DNA from: Microbacterium sp. LWH7-1.2
Lineage (GTDB): Bacteria > Actinomycetota > Actinomycetes > Actinomycetales > Microbacteriaceae
Reading direction: 5' to 3'
DNA length: 64,000 bases
NCBI RefSeq assembly: GCF_038397755.1
Contig: NZ_CP151637.1
Coordinates: 2,294,001-2,358,000 of the forward strand
Made by a program: the position numbers and the translations under genes. The notes under the pieces were generated by a model. That model had not been told where the DNA came from and did no database searches. It saw only the letters and a program-made list of their open reading frames with translations. Shown here one piece after another: positions 49,586-57,783 of this stretch (positions within the stretch are counted from its first letter, which is position 1; every line of letters begins with the position of its first letter).

Positions 49586-50344
49586 ATGGCGAAGGGCGGG
49601 TCGCGCACAGGCGGACGAGGACGCGGCGCATCGGGCAGGCGTCCGGGCGCAGCATCCGGGTCGTCCTCGAAGCCGAAGACCGCGAAGACCCGGCGGCCGC
49701 AGCCGTCGCCCGGCCCGTCGCCGACCCCACCCGTTGAGCCCCCCATGCCCGCGGTCTTCACGCTCGGCGCGATCCCGGGTGCGACCCCCGGCAAGTGGAT
49801 CGACATCTGGAACGAACGGATGCCGCAGACCCGCCTCGAACTCGTGCCGCTGGCCGTCGCCGATCAGCGGTGGGCGCTCCAGGGCGGCGAGGTCGACGCG
49901 GCCATCGTCCGGCTGCCGATCGACCAGGACGGCCTCCACGTCATCCCGCTGTACGACGAGGTCCCGGTGGTCGTGTGCGCGAAGGATTCGCACCTCACCG
50001 CGGCCGATGAGGAACTCGACGCCGCCGACCTCGTGGGCGAGGTGCTGATCGTTCCGCAGGACGCCGTGCTCGACCTCCATCTTCCCGGCACGGTTGCGCC
50101 ACGGTTCGACGCCCCCGCCGACACCGGCGAGGCGATCGCGACCGTCGCCGCGGGCGTGGGGATCGTCGTGGTGCCGATGTCGGTGGCGCGGCTGCATCAC
50201 CGAAAGGACGTCGAGTACCGCCCTTTGAGCGGGGGCCCGATCTCGACGGTCGCCCTCGCGTGGGACGCCGAGCGGACCACCCCGGCGGTCGAGGCGTTCG
50301 TCGGTATCGTGCGCGGCCGCACGGCGAACTCGTCGCGCGGCTGA
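49586..50344 (+). CDS. LysR-type substrate-binding domain protein lacking a DNA-binding domain
   Basis: A 252-residue protein. Residues 1-55 are a disordered Lys/Arg/Gly/Ser/Pro tail, not a winged helix. Residues 56-245 form a LysR effector domain (FTLGAIPGATPGKWIDIWNE, VDAAIVRLPIDQDGLHVIPLYDE, VAAGVGIVVVPMSVARL). The basic tail could contact DNA or RNA without sequence specificity, or the protein may be a free ligand sensor. ATG 49586 was used; a later ATG at 49745 would remove the tail. The 215 nt after the gene hold no gene. Confidence 0.8.
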   Translation: MAKGGSRTGGRGRGASGRRPGAASGSSSKPKTAKTRRPQPSPGPSPTPPVEPPMPAVFTLGAIPGATPGKWIDIWNERMPQTRLELVPLAVADQRWALQGGEVDAAIVRLPIDQDGLHVIPLYDEVPVVVCAKDSHLTAADEELDAADLVGEVLIVPQDAVLDLHLPGTVAPRFDAPADTGEAIATVAAGVGIVVVPMSVARLHHRKDVEYRPLSGGPISTVALAWDAERTTPAVEAFVGIVRGRTANSSRG

Positions 50345-50559
50345 GATCCGGGGCTCCCACGGCGAGAGCGCGAGAGTGAGGGGTGCCGCCCCCAGTCCTG
50401 TGCAGCACCCCTCGAGGATCGGCGACGAAGACCTGCAATCGATTCTGCGTCCCGCGTCGGTCTTCTCGGCCGCTCCCCCGACCCCGGTCGGTGAAGCGCA
50501 AGCCGTTCCGATGACCAGGAGCACGCAGCATCCGTCCTGATACACGAAAGTGGGAAATC

Positions 50560-53055
50560 TCAGAAGCCGGCGCCGTGCACCTGGAAGGGGGCCACGATGC
50601 CGGTGCGAACGGATGCTGCGGCCAGCGCCTCCGACGGCGCGACGCCCGCGGCGAGCCCCTCGTGCATCGCGGCGAGGAGTTCGCACGCGGCGTCATCGGC
50701 GACGATGACAGGTGCCGCGATCACGCTGCGAGCGCCGGCATGGAGCCAGATCCGCGTCATGCCCAACGCTTCCTCGCCCCATCTCACGGAGGAGCGACCC
50801 ACTTCGCACGCAGAGAGGACGACGGTTGAGGGAACGCGTGGGATCAGATCGATGTCGTACCCGAACAGGGTTCCGTCGGCGAGTTCGAGGCCAGAGAACA
50901 TCGGGTTGTCCAGCGCATGCCGACCGTGCGCGGCCACATGCAGAACGTCCACCTGAGAGGCGAGAGCGGTGACTTCGGTGACCGTCGCGTCGCCCCCGGT
51001 CTTCACCGCCGCACGACTCCATGCTGCGGAACCCGCGGACACCTCCTCCTCTCCGCGAGCGACGCGCGGCCCGACGGCGAAGCCGGCGATGCTCGGAGCA
51101 CGAGCCGCGCGCGAACGCTGCGCGATCCAGGCGGTCACCGAGGTCGCCACCGAAACCGGGCGATGGACGATTCCCGGGAGCATCATCCATGGGACTCCGG
51201 CGAGGATGCCCGCCGCCGTGATCAGAATCCGCTCAGCTCCCGAGAGTGCGCCGACGGGTGCGCACAGGATCCGGGACAACGTCGCGAGCCGCTCGTCGAG
51301 CCCGCGGCGCACCACCGCTGCCATCGGTCCGGCGGTGACCGTTGCGGCCATGTCGAGGTCGGCGCGCAGACCCCTCAGCGCCGATCGGGCGGCAGCCCAG
51401 TCCAGCCGGACCAGCTGCGTGCTCTGTGGAGAGGCGGCGAGCGCAGCGAGCTCGACGCCGTCGAACACGTAGGACACGAGCACATCGCCGGCGCCCAGTT
51501 CAGCGATCGCGTCACGGAGACTCGCACGGACTCGCAGCTCGCCGGCGGCTGTCTGCGACCACTGCCGCTGACGGGCGCGGTCGCTGAGCAGAGCCGCCCG
51601 TGGGGTCGCCAGCCAGTCGCCGTCGGGCGCCGCAGTCCGCAGCACGCGCAGCTCGGCCAGATCGGCCGCGAGCTCGGGGTCAGGCGGCGGGCGCAGCGGC
51701 GGAAAGGATCCGCTGACCGAACGTGCTCGCTCCGACCACTCGAAGACCGCGGCATGATCTCCAGACCGGAGCGCCGATGCCAGGCCTGTCGTGATCAGCC
51801 CGGCCCCTCTCATCGAGGCGGAGACCTGGATATCGAGACTCCCCACGGCACGGCGGGTGCGGTCGAGAAGATCAAGACCGGCGGCCGCGTGGCGCCGGGT
51901 GTCCGCTTCTCGCCCCTCGACGGCGGCGGTCGCTGCACGCAATTCGTGCGCAAGGAGCCCGACCTCGAGCGGCGTGCGACGCCCGACCCGCGCCACCGGC
52001 AGTGCAGCACGCCGGTCCGTCCGGAGCCTGGCCAGCGCGTCTGTGAGCCTGAGCGCTTCCGCCTCGGAGCCGAATCCGTGAGCCTGGAGAGCGGCGGTGA
52101 CGTCGGACACCTTCGTGCGCGGGGGCAGCCGCCGCCCCGCCCGCACCGGGCCACCGGTGCGGTCGACGCGCCCGAGCGTGAGACGCGCACGCAGTCCGAT
52201 CGCCTCGGCGCGCACCGCCCAGCCCGGACTCCCGATCGCGGCGAAGCGCCGCGCAGAGGCGGCCGCTGCACGCGCCGCCCGGGCGGGGTCGTGACTGAGC
52301 AGGGAGCGGGCGAGGTTGTAGTCGGCCGTGGCGCGATCGCGCGGCGCGCGATGGCGTCCGAAGGCTTCCGACACCGCCGCAAGGCTTCGCTCCGCCTCCG
52401 TCACGAGTCCGGCCTCCCGCAGCACTTCCGCGCGGTCCAGCTCGTTTACGGCAGCCCACATCGCCGACTCGCCGTCCAGTGGCTCACGCACGGACTGCAT
52501 CGTCTGCAGAGCGGCGACGAGATCGCCCGCGAGCATCAAGGTGTATCCGCGGTTGTGCACGGCGAGGTTCGCCTCGGTGGTCATGCCGGCCTCGCGGTAC
52601 GCATGCTCGGCTGCCGCCAGGTCGGCCATCGCGGTCTCGAGCTGACCGCGCTGCATGTCGACGAGGCTGCGATTGATCCTCATGTTCGCCTGTCGCACCG
52701 GCTCGTCCCGGAGCCCGCTGATGCTCTTATCGAGCCATGCGGCGGCATCGTCGAGGAGGCCACGCTCCAGCGCGAGGGCGCCGAGCTGACCGTGCAGCTG
52801 CGCGATCGTCACGTCGTCCAGCCCACCCTGACGGAGCGCCTCGAGGCACAGTCGCTCGCCGGCATCCACGTCTCCGGTGCGCGCGAGCACGTACGCGGTC
52901 GTGCCCACGATGCGCGCCATCAGGTTGCGGTCGCCGTCGCGCTCGGCTGCCGTGCTCGCCTCGGCGAGCACACGCCGCGCGTCTGCGTAGCGACCGAGAT
53001 TGGCGAGCTCGACGCCGCGGGCATACGAAGCCCCCGCGTCGATACGAGTCCCCAT
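50560..53055 (-). CDS. TPR-CHAT protease-domain protein
   Basis: An 831-residue protein. Residues about 5-400 are TPR-like helical repeats (e.g. YARGVELANLGRYADARRVLAEAS, LAVHNRGYTLMLAGDLVAALQTM); a second helical part leads to a C-terminal CHAT domain (about 490-831). The caspase-like dyad is visible: H710 in LHVAAHGRHALDNP and C750 in VVLSACEVGRS. CHAT proteases of this build include the TPR-CHAT effector of type III-E CRISPR and relatives of separase. It is the last gene of the sigma/155-aa/subtilisin/CHAT operon. ATG 53055 has a weak ribosome binding site; GTG 53091 is possible. Confidence 0.88.
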   Translation of the reverse strand: MGTRIDAGASYARGVELANLGRYADARRVLAEASTAAERDGDRNLMARIVGTTAYVLARTGDVDAGERLCLEALRQGGLDDVTIAQLHGQLGALALERGLLDDAAAWLDKSISGLRDEPVRQANMRINRSLVDMQRGQLETAMADLAAAEHAYREAGMTTEANLAVHNRGYTLMLAGDLVAALQTMQSVREPLDGESAMWAAVNELDRAEVLREAGLVTEAERSLAAVSEAFGRHRAPRDRATADYNLARSLLSHDPARAARAAAASARRFAAIGSPGWAVRAEAIGLRARLTLGRVDRTGGPVRAGRRLPPRTKVSDVTAALQAHGFGSEAEALRLTDALARLRTDRRAALPVARVGRRTPLEVGLLAHELRAATAAVEGREADTRRHAAAGLDLLDRTRRAVGSLDIQVSASMRGAGLITTGLASALRSGDHAAVFEWSERARSVSGSFPPLRPPPDPELAADLAELRVLRTAAPDGDWLATPRAALLSDRARQRQWSQTAAGELRVRASLRDAIAELGAGDVLVSYVFDGVELAALAASPQSTQLVRLDWAAARSALRGLRADLDMAATVTAGPMAAVVRRGLDERLATLSRILCAPVGALSGAERILITAAGILAGVPWMMLPGIVHRPVSVATSVTAWIAQRSRAARAPSIAGFAVGPRVARGEEEVSAGSAAWSRAAVKTGGDATVTEVTALASQVDVLHVAAHGRHALDNPMFSGLELADGTLFGYDIDLIPRVPSTVVLSACEVGRSSVRWGEEALGMTRIWLHAGARSVIAAPVIVADDAACELLAAMHEGLAAGVAPSEALAAASVRTGIVAPFQVHGAGF

Positions 53056-53111
53056 GGAGCAATCATGGCGCCAAGAGCGCCTGCGGGCCACGCCGGATCC
53101 CGCCTCGGGCG

Positions 53112-54890
53112 CTACCCGGCGGGAAGCCGCGACCGATCCAGCGCTGTGATCGACTCCCGTGCCTCCTCCACAGGATCCTTCTTGCTGCTCACGGCGGAGG
53201 GACGCATCAGCCGCGGGGCGAGCTTCGCCGCGACGCTTCCCGCCACGAACGGCGCGGCGAACGAGGTGCCGCTCCAGACGGCGAAGCCGCCCTCATCGCC
53301 GTTGTCGAAGTCGTCCGGGTCGAGGCTCTGCCGGCGGCGTTCCGCGCGGTCGTTGCGGGACCCGGCCTGCAGCCCACCCTCGAAGGAAGGGAACACGCTC
53401 AGCACCGACGTGCCCGGCGCATAGAGGTTCACCCACTCCCCGATGTTGCTGAACAGGGCGACCGACGTCCGCTGCGGGTTGAGTGCACCGACCGCGAAGT
53501 GCTTCGCACCTCCGTCAGGTTCGTCGAAGCTGAGGAGCGGGTCGCCCCAGTTGTACAGCGCCGCGGGGAAGGTCGGCCGCTCGGTCGCGTCGTTTCCAGC
53601 CGAGCACACGATGACGCACCCCCTCGACCTCAGGTTCCGCAGCGCCTCGAACAGGCGGAGGCTGAACCGGCCATCCTCCGGGGTCTCGTGGTAGTAGCCG
53701 AGCGAGAGGTTCAGGACGTCCAGATGATGGGGGTCCTCATCGGTGCCTGCGTCCATCCAGTCCGCGACCTGTTCGAGCGCCGTGATGAGCTCGCTCTCGA
53801 GGACGCTGCCGTTGCTGTCCGCCACGCGGATCGCGATGAGGTCGGCGTCAGGACAGACCTGACGGAGTACGCCCGCCACGAACGTCCCATGCCCGGCGGC
53901 ATCATCGAGGAAGCCGTCGAGGGGACCGGCGAGGTCGCCGAAGCGCTCGGGGTCCGTCGCCGGGTCGTTGACGCCGATGACACCGGAGCCGTCTGCGGCA
54001 TCGATGGTGCGCACGACGGACCGGCCGTCGGGCGCCGTGAACCAGGGATGCTCGCCGCAGCCGGTGTCGACGAATGCGATCACGGGCCGCCGGCCGCCCT
54101 CTGCGAGCGTGTGCCGATCGGCCGGCGGGGCGCCGATGTAGGTGACCAGTTCGAGCCCGCCGGAGCCCGGATACGCGTATCCGTCGGTGCCGCTCGGGTT
54201 CGTCCGGCCGTGCGGATTCGTCCGGCCATGCGGGTTGGTGCGTCCGTGCGGATTCGTCCGTCCGTGCGGATTCATGTCGATCGGGTCCACCCCGAGGACG
54301 TGGTCGAGGCTCACCTGGGCGAGCACTGGGTCATCGGTCGCCCTGACGCGGCGCGCCTTCACGTCGGGCTCCGCCGCGGCTTCGGCACGGTGCGGCGGGT
54401 CGTTCGCGATGGCCGCCTCCAGCGACACACTCCGCGTGGCGGCCGCCCGAGCGGTGAGGTCGACATCTTCCGCCTCGGCCTCGCCCCGCGCGAGGCTGCG
54501 GGGTGCTACACCCATCCGCTCGGCGATGAGAACGTCGCGGCGTGCCTGCTGCAGCAGGCGCCAAGCGTCCACGGGCGGAACGGGCTCGTCGTCGCGCCCC
54601 TCCCGCGGCGCCTGGACGATGCGAGCGCGCGAAAGTGCCGCCGTGTCCTTCCCACTCGGCAGCGGCTCCAGCTCCACGTCCCACCCCAGCTTCGCTCCTG
54701 CCCCCTTAAGCGCCTGCTCGGCGGCGCCGGGGTCTCCTGAGATCACCAGGTGCCCGGGCACGTACACCGTGTCGTAGGCCTGCAGATCGGGGACCGGCTC
54801 ACGGCGCGGGTCGAGGACGACGCCCTTCGGCTCACCCGCGACCTCTCGCTCTCGCCAGGTGCGCCGCTGCTCGCTCTCGCCCTTCGCCAT
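53112..54890 (-). CDS. Subtilisin-like (S8) serine protease with NPHGRT repeats
   Basis: A 592-residue protease with no signal peptide, so probably cytoplasmic. The triad is D275 (IAFVDTGCGEHP), H334 (AAGHGTFVAGV) and S543 (WSGTSFAAPFVAG); N433 in CSAGND is the oxyanion residue. An N-terminal region of about 200 residues has no known fold to me; a putative linker with four NPHGRT repeats (207-230) joins it to the catalytic domain. GAGGAGA precedes the ATG. It stands between the 155-residue protein gene and the TPR-CHAT gene. The N-terminal part may act as an inhibitor or sensor that is cleaved off. Confidence 0.92.
   Translation of the reverse strand: MAKGESEQRRTWREREVAGEPKGVVLDPRREPVPDLQAYDTVYVPGHLVISGDPGAAEQALKGAGAKLGWDVELEPLPSGKDTAALSRARIVQAPREGRDDEPVPPVDAWRLLQQARRDVLIAERMGVAPRSLARGEAEAEDVDLTARAAATRSVSLEAAIANDPPHRAEAAAEPDVKARRVRATDDPVLAQVSLDHVLGVDPIDMNPHGRTNPHGRTNPHGRTNPHGRTNPSGTDGYAYPGSGGLELVTYIGAPPADRHTLAEGGRRPVIAFVDTGCGEHPWFTAPDGRSVVRTIDAADGSGVIGVNDPATDPERFGDLAGPLDGFLDDAAGHGTFVAGVLRQVCPDADLIAIRVADSNGSVLESELITALEQVADWMDAGTDEDPHHLDVLNLSLGYYHETPEDGRFSLRLFEALRNLRSRGCVIVCSAGNDATERPTFPAALYNWGDPLLSFDEPDGGAKHFAVGALNPQRTSVALFSNIGEWVNLYAPGTSVLSVFPSFEGGLQAGSRNDRAERRRQSLDPDDFDNGDEGGFAVWSGTSFAAPFVAGSVAAKLAPRLMRPSAVSSKKDPVEEARESITALDRSRLPAG
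54201..54272 (-). repeat. Four 18-bp tandem repeats encoding NPHGRT
   Basis: The 72 bp encode NPHGRT four times, followed by a diverged NPSG. Codons differ between copies (for example CGG/CGT and CCG/CCA on the plus strand), so the peptide has been kept while the DNA changed. Confidence 0.9.
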
Positions 54891-54962
54891 GTCTTCTCCT
54901 CACACACATGGGAGCCGCGACCCCCAGGCCGCGGCATCCGTCTTCGTATCTCGAACTGGTTG

Positions 54963-55430
54963 TCAGACTTCGAACTGCGGGGTCTGGAAGTCGCGCATCG
55001 CGCCGTCGGCGTCGCGCACCACCAGACGAAGCCGCGCCATCCCCGGCGTGACCTCGTCGAAGGCGAAGCGTCCGTGCTCGCCCGGTTCGGCCGACCACTC
55101 GCGGTCGCCCTGGATCAATCGGATGGCGAGGGCCGTGGCATCCACCCACCCGTCCACACGACGCCCGCCGTCCTCCGTGGCGGTGACGTGCAGCAGCACG
55201 CTGGTCGTGCCGTCGCTGAACTGCAGGGTCGCGGTGTCGGTCTCGCCGCGCACGGCGGCGAACGTCCCCTCGACGAGCGTCAGGAGGGCGTACTCCCTCG
55301 ACAGGTCCTCGACGGCGACCGCCGCGACCATCCGGTCGACGAGGTCGGCCGGCACCGGGTCGACGTGCTCCCACATGCGCCGCATTCGTGCGAAGAGCGC
55401 GGCGTCGGCCGCAAAATCCTCAGTTTCCAT
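54963..55430 (-). CDS. Unknown 155-residue protein, candidate sigma-partner
   Basis: No family recognised. Residues 1-50 are predicted helical with an anti-sigma-like opening (FARMRRMWEHVDPVPADLVDRMVAAVA) but no zinc-finger CxxC motif or membrane segment. Residues 55-155 look like a beta-sandwich of carboxypeptidase-regulatory or Ig-like type, ending RDFQTPQFEV. The ATG lies 11 bp inside the sigma gene with GAGAGGTG upstream, so the two are translated together. Overlap and order fit a regulator or protease substrate of the sigma factor. It is a soluble cytoplasmic protein. Confidence 0.75.
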   Translation of the reverse strand: METEDFAADAALFARMRRMWEHVDPVPADLVDRMVAAVAVEDLSREYALLTLVEGTFAAVRGETDTATLQFSDGTTSVLLHVTATEDGGRRVDGWVDATALAIRLIQGDREWSAEPGEHGRFAFDEVTPGMARLRLVVRDADGAMRDFQTPQFEV

Positions 55431-56037
55431 CGTCGTCACCTCTCCATCCGTCTCCCTCGAGTACGGCGCGTAGCTTCGCGAGGCAGCGCTGGCGGGTCGG
55501 TCCGATCGATCCGATGGGCATCGCGAGGTCTTCGGCGATGCGGGCGTAGTCGGGGCGGTCCTCGAACGCGACGATCCGCAGCAGGCGCTGGCATCGGTCG
55601 TTGAGCGTGGCCACTGCGGTCCAGAGACGACGGGTCTCGTCGTCCTGCGCGGCGGTCTGCTCGGCGGATTCGTGGACCGGAAGGTGCGGTTCGAGCGACT
55701 CGGCCTCCGTGGCATCGGCACGCCGATGCTGTTTGCCGACCCGCCACGCCTCACGGCGCGCGCACATCGTGAGCCACCCCGACACCGCGAGGGGGTCGTT
55801 GATGGTCTCGTGACGACGCACGAGTGTCAGCCAGGTCGTCTGCACGACGTCCTGCGCCAACGCATGGTCGAGCCCGTACGCCCTCACGACGTGCCATAGC
55901 GGCGGCGTCATCAGGCGAACGAGTTCGTCCATCGCACGGCTGTCGCCATCACGCCACCGCACGAAGAGTGCGGCGGCGCGCTCCCATCGCGCCGGCTCCA
56001 CGGAGTCGACGGATGGTTCGGCGCCAGCCTGCGTCAT
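55420..56037 (-). CDS. ECF-like sigma-70 family factor
   Basis: A 205-residue sigma factor with regions 2 and 4 only. Region 2 spans about 30-100 (MDELVRLMTPPLWHVVRAYGLD, then DVVQTTWLTLVRR and WLTMCARREAWR); region 4 about 137-192 (LNDRCQRLLRIVAFEDRPDYARIAEDL and SIGPTRQRCLAKLRAVL). There is an acidic interdomain linker. It heads the four-gene operon. ATG 56037 was used; ATG 56046 adds three residues. A GGAAAC-N15-GGTATC promoter pattern lies about 56 nt upstream and may be its own target. Confidence 0.9.
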   Translation of the reverse strand: MTQAGAEPSVDSVEPARWERAAALFVRWRDGDSRAMDELVRLMTPPLWHVVRAYGLDHALAQDVVQTTWLTLVRRHETINDPLAVSGWLTMCARREAWRVGKQHRRADATEAESLEPHLPVHESAEQTAAQDDETRRLWTAVATLNDRCQRLLRIVAFEDRPDYARIAEDLAMPIGSIGPTRQRCLAKLRAVLEGDGWRGDDDGN

Positions 56038-56092
56038 AGCGCCCATTCTGTCCACACCATGCCCGAGCGCGGTAGTGCAGGTTTGATACACG

Positions 56093-56119
56093 GATACCGC
56101 GTGAACACCCACGGTTTCC
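56093..56119 (-). promoter_or_regulatory. Putative ECF-type promoter of the sigma/protease operon
   Basis: On the minus strand GGAAAC (56119-56114), 15 nt, GGTATC (56098-56093). GGAAC-like -35 elements are typical of ECF sigma factors. Inverted hexamers GCGGTA/TACCGC (56069-56074, 56095-56100) flank the start region. The divergent amidotransferase gene has its own TAGACT box at 56150-56155. Confidence 0.4.
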
Positions 56120-56161
56120 GCCGTCTCCCAGCTTCACCGGGCGGAGACCTAGACTGCGTGC

Positions 56162-56905
56162 ATGACGACCGCGCCGCTGCTCTATGTCTGCGTGCGCCCG
56201 CAGCTGGGTGCGGCGGCCGCCGAATACGAGTCCTTCCGCGCCGCGATGCACCTCGACGAGAGCCGTCTCGCCCACCACGACCTGGTGCGCGAGCCGCTCC
56301 CCGACGACGCGTTCGAGCGCTACGCCGGGTTCCTCGTGGGCGGCAGCCCGTTCAACGTGACCGACCCCGAGTCGACGAAGACCGACGCACAGCGGCGCCT
56401 CGAAGCGGGTCTCGCGCGCATCGCCGAGCGCACCGCGACGGGCGACGGACCGGCCGCCCTCTTCACCTGCTACGGCATCGGCATCGCCACCCGCACGCTC
56501 GGCGGCACCGTGAGCCGCGCCTTCCCCGAAGACACCGGCCCGGTGGCGGTGCAGCTCACGAAGCAGGCCTCGTCCGACCCGCTGTTCGGCCGTCTCGCCA
56601 ACCGCTTCGCGGCGCTCACCGCCCATAAGGAGGGCACCGAGAGCCTGCCCCCTGGCGCGGTCCTCCTGGCGCGCAACGACGGATGCCCCGTCCAGGCGTA
56701 CCGCGTGGGCGACCGGCTCTACGCGACGCAGTTCCACCCCGAGCCGACGACGAAGGCGTTCACCGAGCGCATGGCGGTGTACCGCGACGACGGCTACTTC
56801 GATTCGGCGGACTACGATGCGATCGCCGGACGCGTGCTCGCAGCATCCGTCACGGAACCCACCCGTCTGCTGCGGGCGTTCGCCGACCGCTTCGCGGCCG
56901 GCTGA
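56162..56905 (+). CDS. Class I glutamine amidotransferase-like protein
   Basis: A 247-residue protein resembling GMP synthase-type glutaminase domains. The nucleophile is C103 in FTCYGIGIAT, and the His-Glu pair is H192/E194 in TQFHPEPT. GFLVGGSPFNVTD supplies the oxyanion loop. No synthetase domain is attached, so the acceptor of ammonia is unknown; such free-standing proteins may hydrolyse gamma-glutamyl compounds. TAGACT ends 6 nt before the ATG, suggesting a leaderless transcript. It ends 1 nt from the convergent TspO-like gene. Confidence 0.85.
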   Translation: MTTAPLLYVCVRPQLGAAAAEYESFRAAMHLDESRLAHHDLVREPLPDDAFERYAGFLVGGSPFNVTDPESTKTDAQRRLEAGLARIAERTATGDGPAALFTCYGIGIATRTLGGTVSRAFPEDTGPVAVQLTKQASSDPLFGRLANRFAALTAHKEGTESLPPGAVLLARNDGCPVQAYRVGDRLYATQFHPEPTTKAFTERMAVYRDDGYFDSADYDAIAGRVLAASVTEPTRLLRAFADRFAAG

Positions 56906-56906
56906 C

Positions 56907-57707
56907 TCAGGCTTCGGCGTTGCGAAAGGCGATCACCGCGCGCGCCGCGGTGCCGATCAGCGCGGTGCCGAGGATCACGGCGGCGACGATGATGGCCGTC
57001 ACCCCGATCGCGGTGCTGTGCGGCTCACCCGCCAGCCGGCCGACAGCGACCCAGACCAGCCCCCACGCGAGGGCGAGCGCGGGTGCGAGACGCCAGTGGC
57101 TCGCGAGCTCGATCCCGAGCCCGATGACGGCGACGGCGATCAGCACGACGACGCCCCACAGGTCCGCCGATGACTCCCACTCGGGCGGGCCGATCGACGT
57201 CAGCCACGCCGCGATGTTCGCGACGGTGGCGAGCGTCACCCAGCCCAGGTGCAAACCTGTCACCCCGTCGACGAGCAGCCGGTCGGCCCAGCCGCCGGCG
57301 GGCTCGATGACGGTGCGGCTGAACGTGACGCCCAGAAGCGCCAGCAGGACGATGATCGCGAGCACCGTGAGCGCGAGTGATCCGAACTGGGCCGTCACGA
57401 GCCACAGCCCGTTGAGCGCCATCGTGCCGGCGATCAGGTAGCCGAGCGCCCGCTGCCGCTCGCTGCCGCGTTGACGCGGCAGCGCCTGCCACACGGTGTA
57501 GGCGAACAGGCCGACGTAGATCACGGTCCAGATCGAGAAGGCCGGACGCGCCGGCGCGAGGTACGAGCCGTCCTGGTCGAGCGCGCCGTTCTGCAGGTCC
57601 TGCACCGGTGTGCCGCCGAACAGTCCGGTGCCGACCATCGCAGCCACGATCATGAAGCAGAACGCGCTGATGACGATGATCTGCCGGGCGAGGTCCTTGG
57701 CGGTCAT
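56907..57707 (-). CDS. TspO/MBR-related membrane protein
   Basis: A 266-residue protein with about eight membrane segments. The TspO-like core contains LAPARPAFSIWTVIYVGLFAYTVWQAL, but the protein is roughly 100 residues longer than classical five-helix TspO. It belongs to the longer tryptophan-rich sensory protein branch. Ligands of the family are tetrapyrroles and steroids. ATG 57707 was preferred; GTG 57713 adds two residues. Confidence 0.8.
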   Translation of the reverse strand: MTAKDLARQIIVISAFCFMIVAAMVGTGLFGGTPVQDLQNGALDQDGSYLAPARPAFSIWTVIYVGLFAYTVWQALPRQRGSERQRALGYLIAGTMALNGLWLVTAQFGSLALTVLAIIVLLALLGVTFSRTVIEPAGGWADRLLVDGVTGLHLGWVTLATVANIAAWLTSIGPPEWESSADLWGVVVLIAVAVIGLGIELASHWRLAPALALAWGLVWVAVGRLAGEPHSTAIGVTAIIVAAVILGTALIGTAARAVIAFRNAEA

Positions 57708-57783
57708 GCTCACACGGTAGGACGGGCATCACCCCTGGACGAGGGCTCTTGACATCGGTGACGACGGCCGATAGCGGTCCGCC

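Noticed and set aside
50560..56037. TPR-CHAT operon as part of a type III-E CRISPR system
   Set aside because: No gRAMP/Cas7-11, Csx30/31-like or CRISPR array is visible; the S8 protease is not part of that system. Only the logic is similar.
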